Below, one piece after another: positions 1-11,378 of a DNA stretch of 64,000 nucleotides. Numbering within the stretch: position 1 is the stretch's first letter; each line of letters starts with the position of its first letter. This DNA comes from Rubrivivax sp. (GTDB lineage: Bacteria > Pseudomonadota > Gammaproteobacteria > Burkholderiales > Burkholderiaceae_C): contig JAURZM010000032.1 of assembly GCA_030653385.1 (NCBI GenBank), positions 1 through 64,000 of the forward strand, written 5' to 3'. Made by a program: the position numbers and the translations under genes. Below the pieces are notes generated by a model, which was not told where the DNA came from, made no database searches, and worked only from the letters and a program-made list of their open reading frames with translations.

Positions 1-65
1 TTGCTCTCCCGCGGGCTTGATGTCCCCAGGGCTGGACGAGCTGCCGCACCGAAACCAAAAAACAA

Positions 66-192
66 GGCTGTGGATTTTGTGGACAATTCGCCGGCAAAAA
101 ACCGCCAGCGAACCGGGGCGCTTGCCGTGGGTAAGTCGCAATAAGCCGCGACTTACCCACCGCGCACCCCTTTGCCCACAAACTCCACAGCC
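66..192. repeat. Nested inverted-repeat structure at left edge
   Basis: Two concentric inverted repeats fill the centre of the 293-base gap left of the GGDEF gene. The inner one is perfect: GTGGGTAAGTCGC (127-139), an 8-base loop, and its complement (148-160). The outer arms, 66-84 and 174-192, match over 19 bases with two differences and read GGCTGTGGA(T/G)TTTGTGG(A/G)C outward-in. TGTGGATTT resembles a DnaA box (TGTGGATAA) in seven of nine positions, but there is no cluster of good boxes and no dnaA, parA or gidA in view. It could be a regulatory or replication-related element, or a small non-autonomous mobile element. I see no convincing gene in 1-293. Confidence 0.6.
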
Positions 193-249
193 TCAACATC
201 ATTTTTGTATTCCTTAAAAGCAGAACATACAAGGGAAGCGGGTTGCCTC

Positions 250-272
250 CTCTCTCCCCTTGCGGGAGAGAG
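250..272. repeat. CTCTCTCCC/GGGAGAGAG hairpin
   Basis: A perfect 9-bp inverted repeat (250-258 and 264-272) around a CTTGC loop, followed by a partial repeat of the right arm. It lies 22 bases beyond the stop of the leftward GGDEF gene, so it may end that operon, although it has no strong T-run. It is a variant of the CCCTCTCCC-type hairpins seen at 23.6, 33.0 and 37.9 kb. Confidence 0.55.
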
Positions 273-293
273 GTCGGGAGAGAGGGGGGACTT

Positions 294-1243
294 TTACCGC
301 TTGTCGGGGCAGGCCTCGCTAACGCGGTTGCGGCCGCCGGTCTTGGCGGCGTAGAGCGCCGCGTCGGCGGCGGCGAGCAACTGGTCGGCGCTGGCATTCG
401 CATCGGGGGTGCAGGTGGCGACGCCCAGGCTGACGGTGACCGTGGCGGCGACCGATGAGGTCTCGTGCGGAATGCCCAGCGCCGCGACGGCCTGGCGCAG
501 GGCTTCGGCCTTCCTGGCAGCGCCGGCCGGGCTGCAATCGGGCAGTAGACAGACGAATTCCTCGCCGCCATAGCGAGCCACCAGGTCGTGGGAACGGCCG
601 AGACATTGCTTGATGACGGCGGCGACCTGCTGCAGGCAGGCATCGCCGGCCTGATGGCCATATTGGTCGTTGAAGCGCTTGAAGTGGTCGATGTCGATCA
701 TGATCAGGGTCAGCGGTCCCGTGCCGCGCCGGCAGTGCCGCCATTCGGCCTGGAGATTCTCATCGAAACGCCGCCGGTTGGCCACGCCGGTCAATCCGTC
801 AATGAAGGCGAGGCTGCGCAGCAGGTCGGCCTGAGCTTTCAGTGTCAGATGGGTGTGCACGCGGGCGCGCACCACCGCCCGATTGACCGGCTTGACGATG
901 AAATCCACGCCGCCCGCTTCGAGCGCGCGGGTTTCGTCCGCCGGGTCTTCCTGGGCGGTGACAAAAATGACCGGAATGTCGGCCGTGCTGGCATCGGCCT
1001 TGAGGCGGCGGCAGACTTCCAGTCCGTCCATCTCCGGCATCATCACATCGAGCAGAATCAGATCGGGCGGGTCGCGGCGGCAGAAATCGAGCGCCTGTTC
1101 GCCGCTGGTGGCCATGAACACCTCGTGATCGGCCTGAAACGCCTGGTAGAGCGCCTGGAGGTTGATCGGCTGGTCATCGACGATCAAGAGGCGCGGGGAG
1201 GCCGGCAGGATGCCGGGCGCGACCGGTTCGGCAAGGTTCGGGT

Positions 1244-1247
<4 letters not shown>
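294..1247 (-). CDS. Response regulator with diguanylate cyclase (REC-GGDEF)
   Basis: A 317-residue cytoplasmic response regulator predicted to make cyclic di-GMP when phosphorylated. The receiver domain covers residues 18-133, with acidic pair DD, phospho-acceptor Asp67 in LILLDVMMPEMDG and the conserved Lys in IVKP. The GGDEF domain spans about 150-312 and keeps a catalytic GGEEF signature (227-231). An RxxD inhibitory site (RSHD, 218-221) sits five residues upstream, so product inhibition is expected. The start ATG overlaps the stop of the hybrid kinase gene (ATGA), so the two are translationally coupled and very probably form one phosphorelay: kinase, its Hpt domain, then this cyclase. The signal sensed is unknown. 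Confidence 0.93.
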
Positions 1248-4522
<3,275 letters not shown>

Positions 4523-4560
4523 TCGTGCATCATACGACGGATGGGCGGGCGCGCATAGGA

Positions 4561-5424
4561 CTAATGTGATAGCCGTGCGCACCAGTCCTCGATGGCCGCG
4601 CGCATCGCCAGCGGTTGTTCCGTCGGAATCCAGTGCTGCGCCGCGATGCGCTCGATGCGGCAGTCGGGCAGGGCGGCGAGCAGCCCGGCGGTGGTTTCTG
4701 GATCGCTGAACGTGCCGCCCGTCGACAGGAGCGCCAGGGTCGGCGCGGGGAGGGATGCGAGCTCGGGCAGCGGGCCGGTGACGGCGACGAGGTCCTGGAG
4801 GTACACCCCCGTCGGTAGGCTGCGCAGATCTTCCAGCGGCGAAGCGTAGCGCGCCTGCGGGAAGGCGCCGGCGGCGGCCATCGTCGCGTGCGCGGCGCGG
4901 TCGAGTTCGACCAGATCGAGTTGCGCGAGGCGCCGCCGGTGGAGACCCAGCGCGGCCGTCGCCGTGAACAGCGGCACGAGCGCGGCGCAGAGCGGGCGCC
5001 AGGCGGCGACTCGCGCCAGCGTGCCGGCGAGCGCCTGGCGGAACATCGGCTCGATGAGCACCAGCCCGGCGACCCGTTGCGGCGCGCGGTGGGCGAACCA
5101 CAACGCGAGGTTGGCGCCCAGGCAATGGCCGATCAGCACTGCCCGAGGCACATCCGCCGCGTCGAGCAGCGCCGCCAGGTCGTCGCACCAGACCTGCATG
5201 CCGACGCGGCCGCGACAGAGCGAAGCGCCGTGGCCGCGCAGATCGAGGCGCAGCAAGTCCCAGCTTTCCGCCAACCGCGTCGTCGCCACGAACTCCGACC
5301 ACCGCGTCAGATTGCTGGCCAGACCGTGGATGAGGACGAGCGTGCGGCGCGGCGCGCCCTGCCGCACGAGCCGGTAGGCGATGCGGACGCCGTCGCCCGT
5401 CGTGAATGTCCTTGCCTCTTCCAT
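4561..5424 (-). CDS. Alpha/beta hydrolase with cysteine nucleophile elbow
   Basis: A 287-residue protein with the alpha/beta-hydrolase fold: oxyanion-loop motif LIHGLASNLTRW near residue 32 and a late His in AAQHW near 265. The nucleophile elbow reads GHCLG in place of the usual GxSxG, and the codon is clearly TGC. Cysteine here occurs in dienelactone hydrolases and PHA synthases, so the protein may still be catalytic, with thiol chemistry. It has no signal peptide, so a cytoplasmic location is likely. It is the first gene of the kinase/GGDEF operon, which could mean that its substrate or product relates to the sensed signal. The substrate is unknown. Confidence 0.85.
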   Translation of the reverse strand: MEEARTFTTGDGVRIAYRLVRQGAPRRTLVLIHGLASNLTRWSEFVATTRLAESWDLLRLDLRGHGASLCRGRVGMQVWCDDLAALLDAADVPRAVLIGHCLGANLALWFAHRAPQRVAGLVLIEPMFRQALAGTLARVAAWRPLCAALVPLFTATAALGLHRRRLAQLDLVELDRAAHATMAAAGAFPQARYASPLEDLRSLPTGVYLQDLVAVTGPLPELASLPAPTLALLSTGGTFSDPETTAGLLAALPDCRIERIAAQHWIPTEQPLAMRAAIEDWCARLSH

Positions 5425-5481
5425 GCCTGCTTTCGCCGCTTCGACAAAAGTGCATTCTGCCTGATTGGCTTTGCCACTGCG

Positions 5482-5572
5482 CGCCGTCCCCAGGCTGGCG
5501 GCGCGCCGGCTATCGCCGTCCCCATGTTGGCGGCGTCCCGGCTATCGCCGTCCCGCCAGCGCCGACTTTTGC
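5482..5572. repeat. 32-bp tandem repeat plus dispersed GCGCTGGCGGGACGG element
   Basis: Two consecutive 32-bp units (5482-5513 and 5514-5545) both begin CGCCGTCCCC and end CCGGCTAT. A third partial unit (from 5546) runs into CCGCCAGCGCCGACTTTTGCA. On the minus strand this third part reads AAAAGTCGGCGCTGGCGGGA and matches the tails of the repeats at 7987 and 8719. It lies between the aceA terminator and the hydrolase start. I found no copy to the right of acnB. Confidence 0.75.
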
Positions 5573-5576
5573 AATG

Positions 5577-5608
5577 AAAAAGCCCCACGGGTTTCCCCGT
5601 GAGGCTCC
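5577..5608 (-). terminator. Rho-independent terminator of aceA
   Basis: On the minus strand a GC-rich stem (AGCCTCACGGG, loop, CCCGTGGGGCT) is followed by TTTTTC. It begins 28 bases after the aceA stop, the classic position and shape for an intrinsic terminator. Confidence 0.85.
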
Positions 5609-5636
5609 TTCAATCCACTCCCTCTGTGTCGAGGAA

Positions 5637-6947
5637 TCAGTGAAACTGCTCCTCTTCCGTCGAGCCGGTCAGCGCCTTGACGTTGGATGACCCGCCCTGG
5701 ATCACGGTGGTGACGTCGTCGAAGTAGCCGGTGCCGACTTCCTGCTGGTGCGAGACGAAGGTGTAGCCCTGCTCGCGGGCGGCGAATTCCGGTTCCTGCA
5801 CCATTTCGACGTAGTGCTTCATGCCTTCGCCCTTGGCATAGGCGTGGGCGAACTGGAAGGTGTTGAACCAGTTGATGTGGATGCCGGCCAGCGTGATGAA
5901 CTGGTACTTGTAGCCCATGGCCGAGAGTTCGTCCTGGAATTTTGCGATGGTCTTGTCGTCGAGGTTCTTCTTCCAGTTGAACGAGGGCGAGCAGTTGTAG
6001 GACAGCAGTTTGCCGGGGCATTTGGCCAGCACGGCCTGGGCGAATTCGCGGGCGAAGCCCAGGTCGGGCGTGCCGGTCTCGCACCACACCAGGTCGGCGT
6101 AGGGCGCATAGGCGACGCCGCGGCTGATGGCCTGCTCCAGGCCGTTCTTCACGCGATAGAAACCCTCGGCGGTGCGCTCGCCGGTGAGGAAGGGCTGGTC
6201 GTTTGCGTCATGGTCGGAGGTCAGCAGGTTGGCGGCCTCGGCATCGGTGCGGGCGAGGATGATGGTCGGCACGCCCAGCACGTCGGCGGCGAAGCGCGCG
6301 GCGATCAGCTTCTCGCAGGCTTCCTGGGTCGGCACGAGCACCTTGCCGCCCATGTGGCCGCACTTTTTCGCGGCGGCGAGCTGGTCTTCGAAGTGCACCC
6401 CGGCGGCACCGGCGACGATCATGTTCTTCATCAGCTCGAAGGCGTTGAGCACGCCGCCAACGCCGGCCTCGGCATCCGCCACGATCGGCAGGAAGTAGTC
6501 GATGAATTCCTTGTCGCCGGGATTGATGTCGCGCGACCACTGGATTTCGTCGGCGCGCTTGAAGGTGTTGTTGATGCGGCGCACCATGGCCGGCACCGAG
6601 TCGTAGGCGTAGAGCGACTGGTCCGGATACATGGTTTCGGAGGTGTTGCCGTCTGCCGCCACCTGCCAGCCCGACAGATAAACGGCCTCCAGGCCGGCCT
6701 TCGCCTGCTGCATGGCCTGGCCGGCGGTGATGGCGCCGAAGGCATTCACATAGCCTTTTTTCGCGCCGCCGTTGATCTTGTCCCACAGCTTTGCCGCGCC
6801 GCGCTGGGCCAGCGTGTATTCGAGCTGCACGGAACCGCGCAAGCGCACGACGTCGGCGGCGGAATAGCCGCGCTTGACGCCTTTCCAGCGGGGATTGGTG
6901 GCCCAGTCTTGTTCCAGGGCCGCGATTTGTGTTTTGCGATCGGTCAT
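5637..6947 (-). CDS. aceA: Isocitrate lyase
   Basis: A 436-residue cytoplasmic enzyme that splits isocitrate into glyoxylate and succinate, the first step of the glyoxylate bypass used for growth on acetate or fatty acids. The family signature [10 protein letters not shown] is at residues 194-203, with catalytic Cys196. The length is normal for the short bacterial form. The ATG at 6947 is preceded by GAGAGGATC at ribosome-binding distance; a longer frame to 7034 lacks such a site and runs through the promoter region. The gene has its own terminator. A perfect AT-rich palindrome at 7044-7059 is the likely operator. Substrate supply by AcnB is encoded 2 kb away on the same strand. No malate synthase is in view. 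Confidence 0.97.
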   Translation of the reverse strand: MTDRKTQIAALEQDWATNPRWKGVKRGYSAADVVRLRGSVQLEYTLAQRGAAKLWDKINGGAKKGYVNAFGAITAGQAMQQAKAGLEAVYLSGWQVAADGNTSETMYPDQSLYAYDSVPAMVRRINNTFKRADEIQWSRDINPGDKEFIDYFLPIVADAEAGVGGVLNAFELMKNMIVAGAAGVHFEDQLAAAKKCGHMGGKVLVPTQEACEKLIAARFAADVLGVPTIILARTDAEAANLLTSDHDANDQPFLTGERTAEGFYRVKNGLEQAISRGVAYAPYADLVWCETGTPDLGFAREFAQAVLAKCPGKLLSYNCSPSFNWKKNLDDKTIAKFQDELSAMGYKYQFITLAGIHINWFNTFQFAHAYAKGEGMKHYVEMVQEPEFAAREQGYTFVSHQQEVGTGYFDDVTTVIQGGSSNVKALTGSTEEEQFH

Positions 6948-7043
6948 GTTTTGATCCTCTCTTGATGGGGGAGTCAGGTTGGGAAAGTGTCTGTTGGTGA
7001 GGCGGTGCAGCAAAGTATAGAGTGGTTTTTGCAAAGCAACAAG

Positions 7044-7059
7044 TATCTTATATAAGATA
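7044..7059. promoter_or_regulatory. 16-bp perfect palindrome upstream of aceA
   Basis: TATCTTATATAAGATA is a perfect AT-rich palindrome in a GC-rich genome, 97 bases upstream of the aceA start and 59 bases upstream of the divergent TauE gene. I recall TCTTATATAAGA-type palindromes before TCA and glyoxylate genes in betaproteobacteria, probably bound by GntR-type regulators, but I cannot verify that here. It could control either or both divergent genes. Confidence 0.65.
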
Positions 7060-7117
7060 TATGTTAGAAAGTATTAATGAGTGTATCAGCAAGGCGCCAC
7101 GATAAAATCAGGGCAGG

Positions 7118-7936
7118 GTGCGGCGAGTTATTTTTCGGGGGCTGAATGCTTTGGAATATCTGACGATATGTCTCGTGGCCGTGCTGGCATCCGGTCTCAC
7201 GCTGTTTTCCGGCTTTGGCCTGGGCACCATCCTGACCCCGGCCTTCGCCCTGTTTTTCCCGATTCCGACGGCCATCGCCATGACGGCCGTGGTGCATCTG
7301 TCCAACAACCTTTTCAAGATCGGTCTCGTCGGTCGCAACGCGGACTGGCGGGTGGTTGTCCGCTTCGGCCTGACGGCGGCCCTGGCCGCCATTGCCGGCG
7401 CCAGTCTGTTGGCGCTGTTTGCCCATCTGCCGGCCTGGGGCAGTTACCTGCTGGGCGGTCGGGAGCACGAAATCACGCCGGTCAAGGCGGTCATCGGGCT
7501 GCTGATCGTGGCCTTCGCCCTGCTGGAACTTTCGCCGCGCTTTGAGAAGCTTTCTTTTGCGCCGCGCTGGCTGCCCCTCGGCGGATTGCTGTCGGGATTC
7601 TTCGGCGGCCTGTCCGGCAATCAGGGCGCCTTTCGCGCCGCCTTCCTCGTCAAGGCAGGACTATCCAAAGAGGCTTTCGTCGGCACCAGCGCCGCCTGCG
7701 CGGTGCTGGTCGATGCCGTGCGGTTGGTGGTCTATGGCGCGGTTTTCCATGGCGGCGGCTGGGCGGTGCTGCAGGGCGAAAACGGCGGCCTGGTCATTGC
7801 CGCAACGCTTTCCGCGTTTGCCGGCGCATGGTTGGGCAAGCGGCTGCTGAAGAAGGTCAGCCTGCGCTTTGTGCAATTGACGGTCGCGGCAATGATGGTG
7901 CTGATCGGTGGCGGGCTGGCTGCCGGTCTGTTGTGA
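7118..7936 (+). CDS. TauE/SafE family membrane exporter
   Basis: A 272-residue, very hydrophobic protein with about eight membrane helices. It has the TauE/SafE (formerly DUF81) features: an N-terminal SGFGLGTILTPAF loop and the mirrored SGFFGGLSGNQGAF loop in the second half. Members are linked to export of sulfite, sulfonates or other organic anions; the substrate here is unknown. No in-frame ATG fits the N-terminus. GTG at 7118 gives the full first helix, although a TTG a few codons later cannot be excluded. It is divergent from aceA and convergent with the toxin-antitoxin remnant. The hairpin just after its stop has its T-run on the opposite strand. Confidence 0.88.
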   Translation: MRRVIFRGLNALEYLTICLVAVLASGLTLFSGFGLGTILTPAFALFFPIPTAIAMTAVVHLSNNLFKIGLVGRNADWRVVVRFGLTAALAAIAGASLLALFAHLPAWGSYLLGGREHEITPVKAVIGLLIVAFALLELSPRFEKLSFAPRWLPLGGLLSGFFGGLSGNQGAFRAAFLVKAGLSKEAFVGTSAACAVLVDAVRLVVYGAVFHGGGWAVLQGENGGLVIAATLSAFAGAWLGKRLLKKVSLRFVQLTVAAMMVLIGGGLAAGLL

Positions 7937-7944
7937 TATCCGAC

Positions 7945-7976
7945 AAAAAAGCCTCCGCGGATTGCTCCGCGGAGGC
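7945..7976 (-). terminator. Terminator for the leftward toxin-antitoxin cassette
   Basis: A GCCTCCGCGG/CCGCGGAGGC stem (7951-7960 and 7967-7976) is followed on the minus strand by TTTTTT (7950-7945). It would stop transcription coming from the broken toxin gene. In the plus direction, for the TauE gene, there is only a stem with no T-run. Confidence 0.75.
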
Positions 7977-8007
7977 GCTGCGTGAAAAGTCGGCGCTGGC
8001 GGGACGG
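7951..8007 (+). repeat. 57-bp direct repeat, left copy
   Basis: This 57-base segment matches 8685-8741 with four differences by my alignment. Each copy contains the GCCTCCGCGG hairpin followed by GCGCTGC..AAGTCGGCGCTGGCGG.ACGG. The two copies bracket the toxin-antitoxin cassette in direct orientation. The tail (7987-8018) also matches the minus strand at 5538-5569. Confidence 0.85.
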
Positions 8008-8028
8008 CGTTAGCCGGGCTGACGCCAG

Positions 8029-8315
8029 TTAGTCAGCAGCAGGCCACATTTGAGCTGCATGCATCACCCGCAATATGATGATGGTGTCGGCGTCGACACG
8101 GTAAACCATGATGTAGTTGCGATGAACGACAATCTCGCGCGTGCCCTCGACTCGGCCCGGCCCGGCTTATAGAGCAGTGGATTGGCTGGCAACAGATCGG
8201 CATGCGCCTCAAATTTTTCGTCCAGAGCCAACGCGGCTAGCGTTTTGTCGCGGGCGATGAAGTGCATGATGCGTTCGCGATCGGCAATCGCCAGCGGATG
8301 CCAGATCAGTTGCAT
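8029..8315 (-). pseudogene. ParE/RelE-family toxin, frameshifted
   Basis: The first 50 codons (MQLIWHPLAIADRERIM... LLYKPGR) are a normal ParE-type toxin N-terminus. At about 8150-8157 the frame slips: the expected continuation VEGTREIVVHRNYIMVYRV, typical of ParE, is present but in another frame, and it ends at a stop at 8029-8031. Skipping five bases (TCGGC on the plus strand) or adding one base would restore a protein of about 95 residues. As written, the uninterrupted frame instead reads an unrelated C-terminus. The start overlaps the antitoxin by 10 bases (ATGCAACTGA). The toxin is probably inactive, or this is a sequencing error. Confidence 0.82.
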
Positions 8316-8578
8316 TCCACGTTTTCCGCCTGTTCGCGCAATGTGTTGCGACGCTGGGCGAAATGTTCGCGAACCTGCGCATTTGGCACGCCGGGGCGGG
8401 GATCATCCAGGGCGCGTCGAACCTGCGCCTTGAACCATTCATCGTAAGCGGCGGAATTGGTGGCGACATCGCCGACACCGTACCGTTGCCCGAGAAAATC
8501 GATGAAATCCAGCACTTCCCTGGCGGCTTCTTCCGGAAGTTTTTGGCTACGTCGATAAATGGCTTCGGCGAGCGTCAT
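8306..8578 (-). CDS. Antitoxin of the ParE-type cassette (DUF2281-like N-terminus)
   Basis: A 90-residue protein. Its N-terminal half (LPEEAAREVLDFIDFL) resembles DUF2281-type antitoxins. Its C-terminal half (YDEWFKAQVRRALDDPRPGV) is the pattern seen in antitoxins that wrap ParE/RelE toxins. Three consecutive ATG codons follow AGGAGA; the third (8578) has the best spacing. It would neutralise the adjacent toxin and probably repress its own promoter. Since the toxin is broken, this may be a surviving orphan antitoxin. Confidence 0.78.
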   Translation of the reverse strand: MTLAEAIYRRSQKLPEEAAREVLDFIDFLGQRYGVGDVATNSAAYDEWFKAQVRRALDDPRPGVPNAQVREHFAQRRNTLREQAENVECN

Positions 8579-8680
8579 CATCATTCTCCTTGCATCCTGG
8601 AGGTTGATCGGGGCACGATCGGAAAAAAGCAGCGCCGCTCCAATAAAGCGCTGTTTTGGTGTTGGCAAGATCATAAAGCA

Positions 8681-8710
8681 AAACGCCTCCGCGGAGTGCT
8701 CCGCGGAGGC
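8681..8710 (-). terminator. Terminator after acnB
   Basis: The same GCCTCCGCGG/CCGCGGAGGC stem as at 7951 (8685-8710), followed on the minus strand by GTTTT. It lies about 38 bases after the acnB stop and fits an intrinsic terminator for that gene. Confidence 0.7.
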
Positions 8711-8741
8711 GCTGCCTGCAAAGTCGGCGCTGGCGGAACGG
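8685..8741 (+). repeat. 57-bp direct repeat, right copy
   Basis: Partner of 7951-8007, with 53 of 57 bases identical. It ends eight bases before the acnB stop codon. Together the copies flank a 677-base unit holding the antitoxin and the broken toxin, a configuration that could allow deletion by recombination. Confidence 0.85.
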
Positions 8742-8748
8742 TGCCGGT

Positions 8749-11340
8749 TTACAGTTTGACGCTATCCGCCACTTCCTTGAACTCGGCAATCTGGTCGAAA
8801 CTCAAATAACGATAGACGTCGGCGGACTTGGCTTCGAGTGTTTTGACCTGCGCCAGGTATTCGGCCACGGTCGGCAGTTTGCCCATCAGCGCGCAGACCG
8901 CCGCCAGCTCGGCTGAGGAGAGATAGACGCGGGTGTCGATGCCGAGGCGGTTGGGGAAGTTGCGCGTCGAAGTCGATACCGCCGTGCTGCCTTTCTTGAT
9001 CTGCGCCTGGTTGCCCATGCACAGCGAGCAGCCGGGCATTTCCATGCGCGCGCCGGATTTGCCGAGGACCGAGTAGTAGCCTTCCTCGTTGAGGATCATC
9101 GCATCCATCTTGGTCGGCGGGGCGATCCACAGGCGGGTGGGGATGTCGGTCTGGCCGTCGAGAATCTTGCCGGCGGCGCGGAAGTGGCCGATGTTGGTCA
9201 TGCAACTGCCGATGAAGACTTCGTCGATCTTTTCGCCGGCGACTTCGGAAAGCGGCTTGACGTCGTCCGGGTCGTTCGGGCAGGCCAGCAGCGGCTCGGT
9301 GATCTCGTTCATGTCGATCTCGATGACGGCGGCGTATTCGGCGTCGGCATCGGGTTCTAGCAGCGTGCCGTTGGCGATCCAGGCTTCCATCGCCTGGATG
9401 CGGCGGGCGAGGGTGCGGCGGTCTTCGTAGCCTTCGGCGATCATCCATTTCATCAGGGTGATGTTCGACTTGAGATACTCGACGATCGGCGCCTTGTTGA
9501 GGCGCACCGAACAGCCGGCGGCTGAGCGCTCGGCGGAGGCGTCGGTGAGCTCAAACGCCTGCTCCACCTTCAGGTCGGGCAGGCCCTCGATTTCGAGGAT
9601 GCGGCCGGAGAAGATGTTTTTCTTGCCCTGCTTGGCGACGGTGAGGAGGCCGGCCTTGATCGCGTAGTAGGGGATGGCGTTGACCATGTCGCGCAGCGTG
9701 ATGCCGGGCTGGAGCTTGCCTTTGAAGCGCACCAGCACCGACTCGGGCATGTCGAGCGGCATGACGCCGGTCGCAGCCGCGAAGGCCACGAGACCCGATC
9801 CGGCGGGAAACGATATGCCGATGGGGAAACGCGTGTGGCTGTCGCCACCGGTGCCCACGGTGTCGGGCAGCAGCAGGCGGTTCAGCCAGCTGTGGATGAC
9901 ACCGTCACCGGGCCGCAGGCTGACACCGCCGCGGTTGCTCATGAAAGCCGGCAGCTCGCGGTGGGTTTTCACGTCCACCGGCTTCGGGTAGGCGCTGGTG
10001 TGGCAGAAGCTCTGCATCACCAGGTCGGCGCTGAAGCCCAGGCAGGCCAGGTCCTTCAGTTCGTCGCGGGTCATCGGGCCGGTGGTGTCCTGCGAACCCA
10101 CGGTGGTCATCTTTGGCTCGCAGTAGGTGCCGGGGCGCACGCCTTGGCCTTCCGGCAGGCCCACCGCGCGGCCCACCATCTTCTGCGCCAGCGTGAAGCC
10201 GGCCTTGGTGGCCGTGGGCGGCGCCGGCAGGCGGAACGCCGTGCTGGCGGGCAGGCCCAGGAATTCACGCGCCTTGGCAGTCAGGCTGCGGCCGATGATC
10301 AGGTTGATGCGACCGCCAGCCCGCACTTCGTCGAACAACACGTCGCTGCGCAGCGCGAAGGTCTTGACGACCGCGCCACCCTTCAGGATCTTGCCGTCGT
10401 AGGGCTGGATCTCGAGCACGTCGCCCATCTCCAGGCCGCCCACATCCACCTCGATGGGCAAGGCGCCGCTGTCTTCCTGCGTGTTGAAGAAGATCGGCGC
10501 GATCTTGCCGCCCAGCGTGACACCGCCGAAGCGTTTGTTCGGCACGAAGGGGATGTCCTGGCCGGTGGCCCAGACGACGCTGTTGGTCGCACTCTTGCGG
10601 CTGGACCCGGTGCCCACCACGTCACCCACGTAGGCCACCAGGTGGCCGCGCGCCTTCAGCTCGTCGATGAACTTCATCGGACCGCGCTTGCCGTCTTCTT
10701 CGGGCTTGAAGGCCGCTCCTTCGCGGGTGTTCTTCAACATCGCCAGGTAGTGCAGCGGAATGTCGGGGCGGCTCCAGGCGTCGGGCGCGGGGCTCAGGTC
10801 GTCGGTGTTGGTTTCGCCGGGCACCTTGAAGACACTGACGGTGATGGACCGGGGCACTTCGGGGCGTGTGGTGAACCACTCGGCGTCGGCCCAGCTCTTC
10901 ATGACTTCAGCTGCCTTGGCATTGCCGGCCTTGGCCTTGACGGCCACGTCGTTGAAGAAGTCGAACATCAGCAGTGTCTTCTTCAGGCCCTCGGCTGCGA
11001 TGGCCGCCACCTGGGCGTCGTCCAGCAGTTCGATCAGCGGGTGCACGTTGTAGCCGCCCACCATGGTGCCCAGCAGTTCGGTGGCCTTGGCCTTGCTCAC
11101 CAGCGCCACCGCCACTTCGCCGTGTGCCACCGCGGCCAGGAAGCTGGCCTTGACCTTGGCCGCGTCGTCCACGCCCGGGGGCACGCGGTGCGTCAGCAGG
11201 TCCATCAGGAAGGCCTCTTCGCCAGCAGGAGGTGCCTTGATCAGTTCGATCAGCGCGGCCACCTGCTGGGCGTCCAGCGGCAGAGGGGGAATGCCGAGCG
11301 CGGCGCGTTCGACGGCATGTTGACGGTAGGCTTGCAGCAT
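8749..11340 (-). CDS. acnB: Bifunctional aconitate hydratase B
   Basis: An 863-residue TCA-cycle enzyme that interconverts citrate and isocitrate; many AcnB proteins also handle 2-methylaconitate. It has the AcnB layout: N-terminal helical domain ([20 protein letters not shown]), swivel domain, then the [4Fe-4S] domains with cluster cysteines in [11 protein letters not shown] (near residue 710) and [11 protein letters not shown] (near 770). Length and reading frame are intact. The C-terminal third (left of about 9.8 kb) differs in base texture from the N-terminal part, so the gene spans the window's compositional boundary. Upstream, 38 bases away, is a PIN toxin gene on the same strand. Confidence 0.97.
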   Translation of the reverse strand: MLQAYRQHAVERAALGIPPLPLDAQQVAALIELIKAPPAGEEAFLMDLLTHRVPPGVDDAAKVKASFLAAVAHGEVAVALVSKAKATELLGTMVGGYNVHPLIELLDDAQVAAIAAEGLKKTLLMFDFFNDVAVKAKAGNAKAAEVMKSWADAEWFTTRPEVPRSITVSVFKVPGETNTDDLSPAPDAWSRPDIPLHYLAMLKNTREGAAFKPEEDGKRGPMKFIDELKARGHLVAYVGDVVGTGSSRKSATNSVVWATGQDIPFVPNKRFGGVTLGGKIAPIFFNTQEDSGALPIEVDVGGLEMGDVLEIQPYDGKILKGGAVVKTFALRSDVLFDEVRAGGRINLIIGRSLTAKAREFLGLPASTAFRLPAPPTATKAGFTLAQKMVGRAVGLPEGQGVRPGTYCEPKMTTVGSQDTTGPMTRDELKDLACLGFSADLVMQSFCHTSAYPKPVDVKTHRELPAFMSNRGGVSLRPGDGVIHSWLNRLLLPDTVGTGGDSHTRFPIGISFPAGSGLVAFAAATGVMPLDMPESVLVRFKGKLQPGITLRDMVNAIPYYAIKAGLLTVAKQGKKNIFSGRILEIEGLPDLKVEQAFELTDASAERSAAGCSVRLNKAPIVEYLKSNITLMKWMIAEGYEDRRTLARRIQAMEAWIANGTLLEPDADAEYAAVIEIDMNEITEPLLACPNDPDDVKPLSEVAGEKIDEVFIGSCMTNIGHFRAAGKILDGQTDIPTRLWIAPPTKMDAMILNEEGYYSVLGKSGARMEMPGCSLCMGNQAQIKKGSTAVSTSTRNFPNRLGIDTRVYLSSAELAAVCALMGKLPTVAEYLAQVKTLEAKSADVYRYLSFDQIAEFKEVADSVKL

Positions 11341-11378
11341 GGGGTGTTCCGGTCAGTGGTTCGGGAAAGGATGGGGCC

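Noticed and set aside
1..293. Small ORFs (for example 17-217) in the left-edge gap
   Set aside because: No ribosome-binding site, no family resemblance, and they cross the inverted repeats. Nothing supports translation.
4523..5455. Upstream extension of the sensor kinase to a 1403-residue frame
   Set aside because: The extra N-terminal part is Arg/Pro/Ala-rich antisense-like sequence overlapping the well-formed hydrolase gene in another frame. A GTG at 4522 gives a proper membrane helix.
5482..5545. Possible CRISPR or VNTR gene
   Set aside because: Only two full 32-bp units without spacers, and no open frame of credible composition.
7937..7980. Terminator for the TauE gene
   Set aside because: The stem lacks a T-run in the plus direction; the run of T lies on the minus strand, so it serves the leftward cassette.
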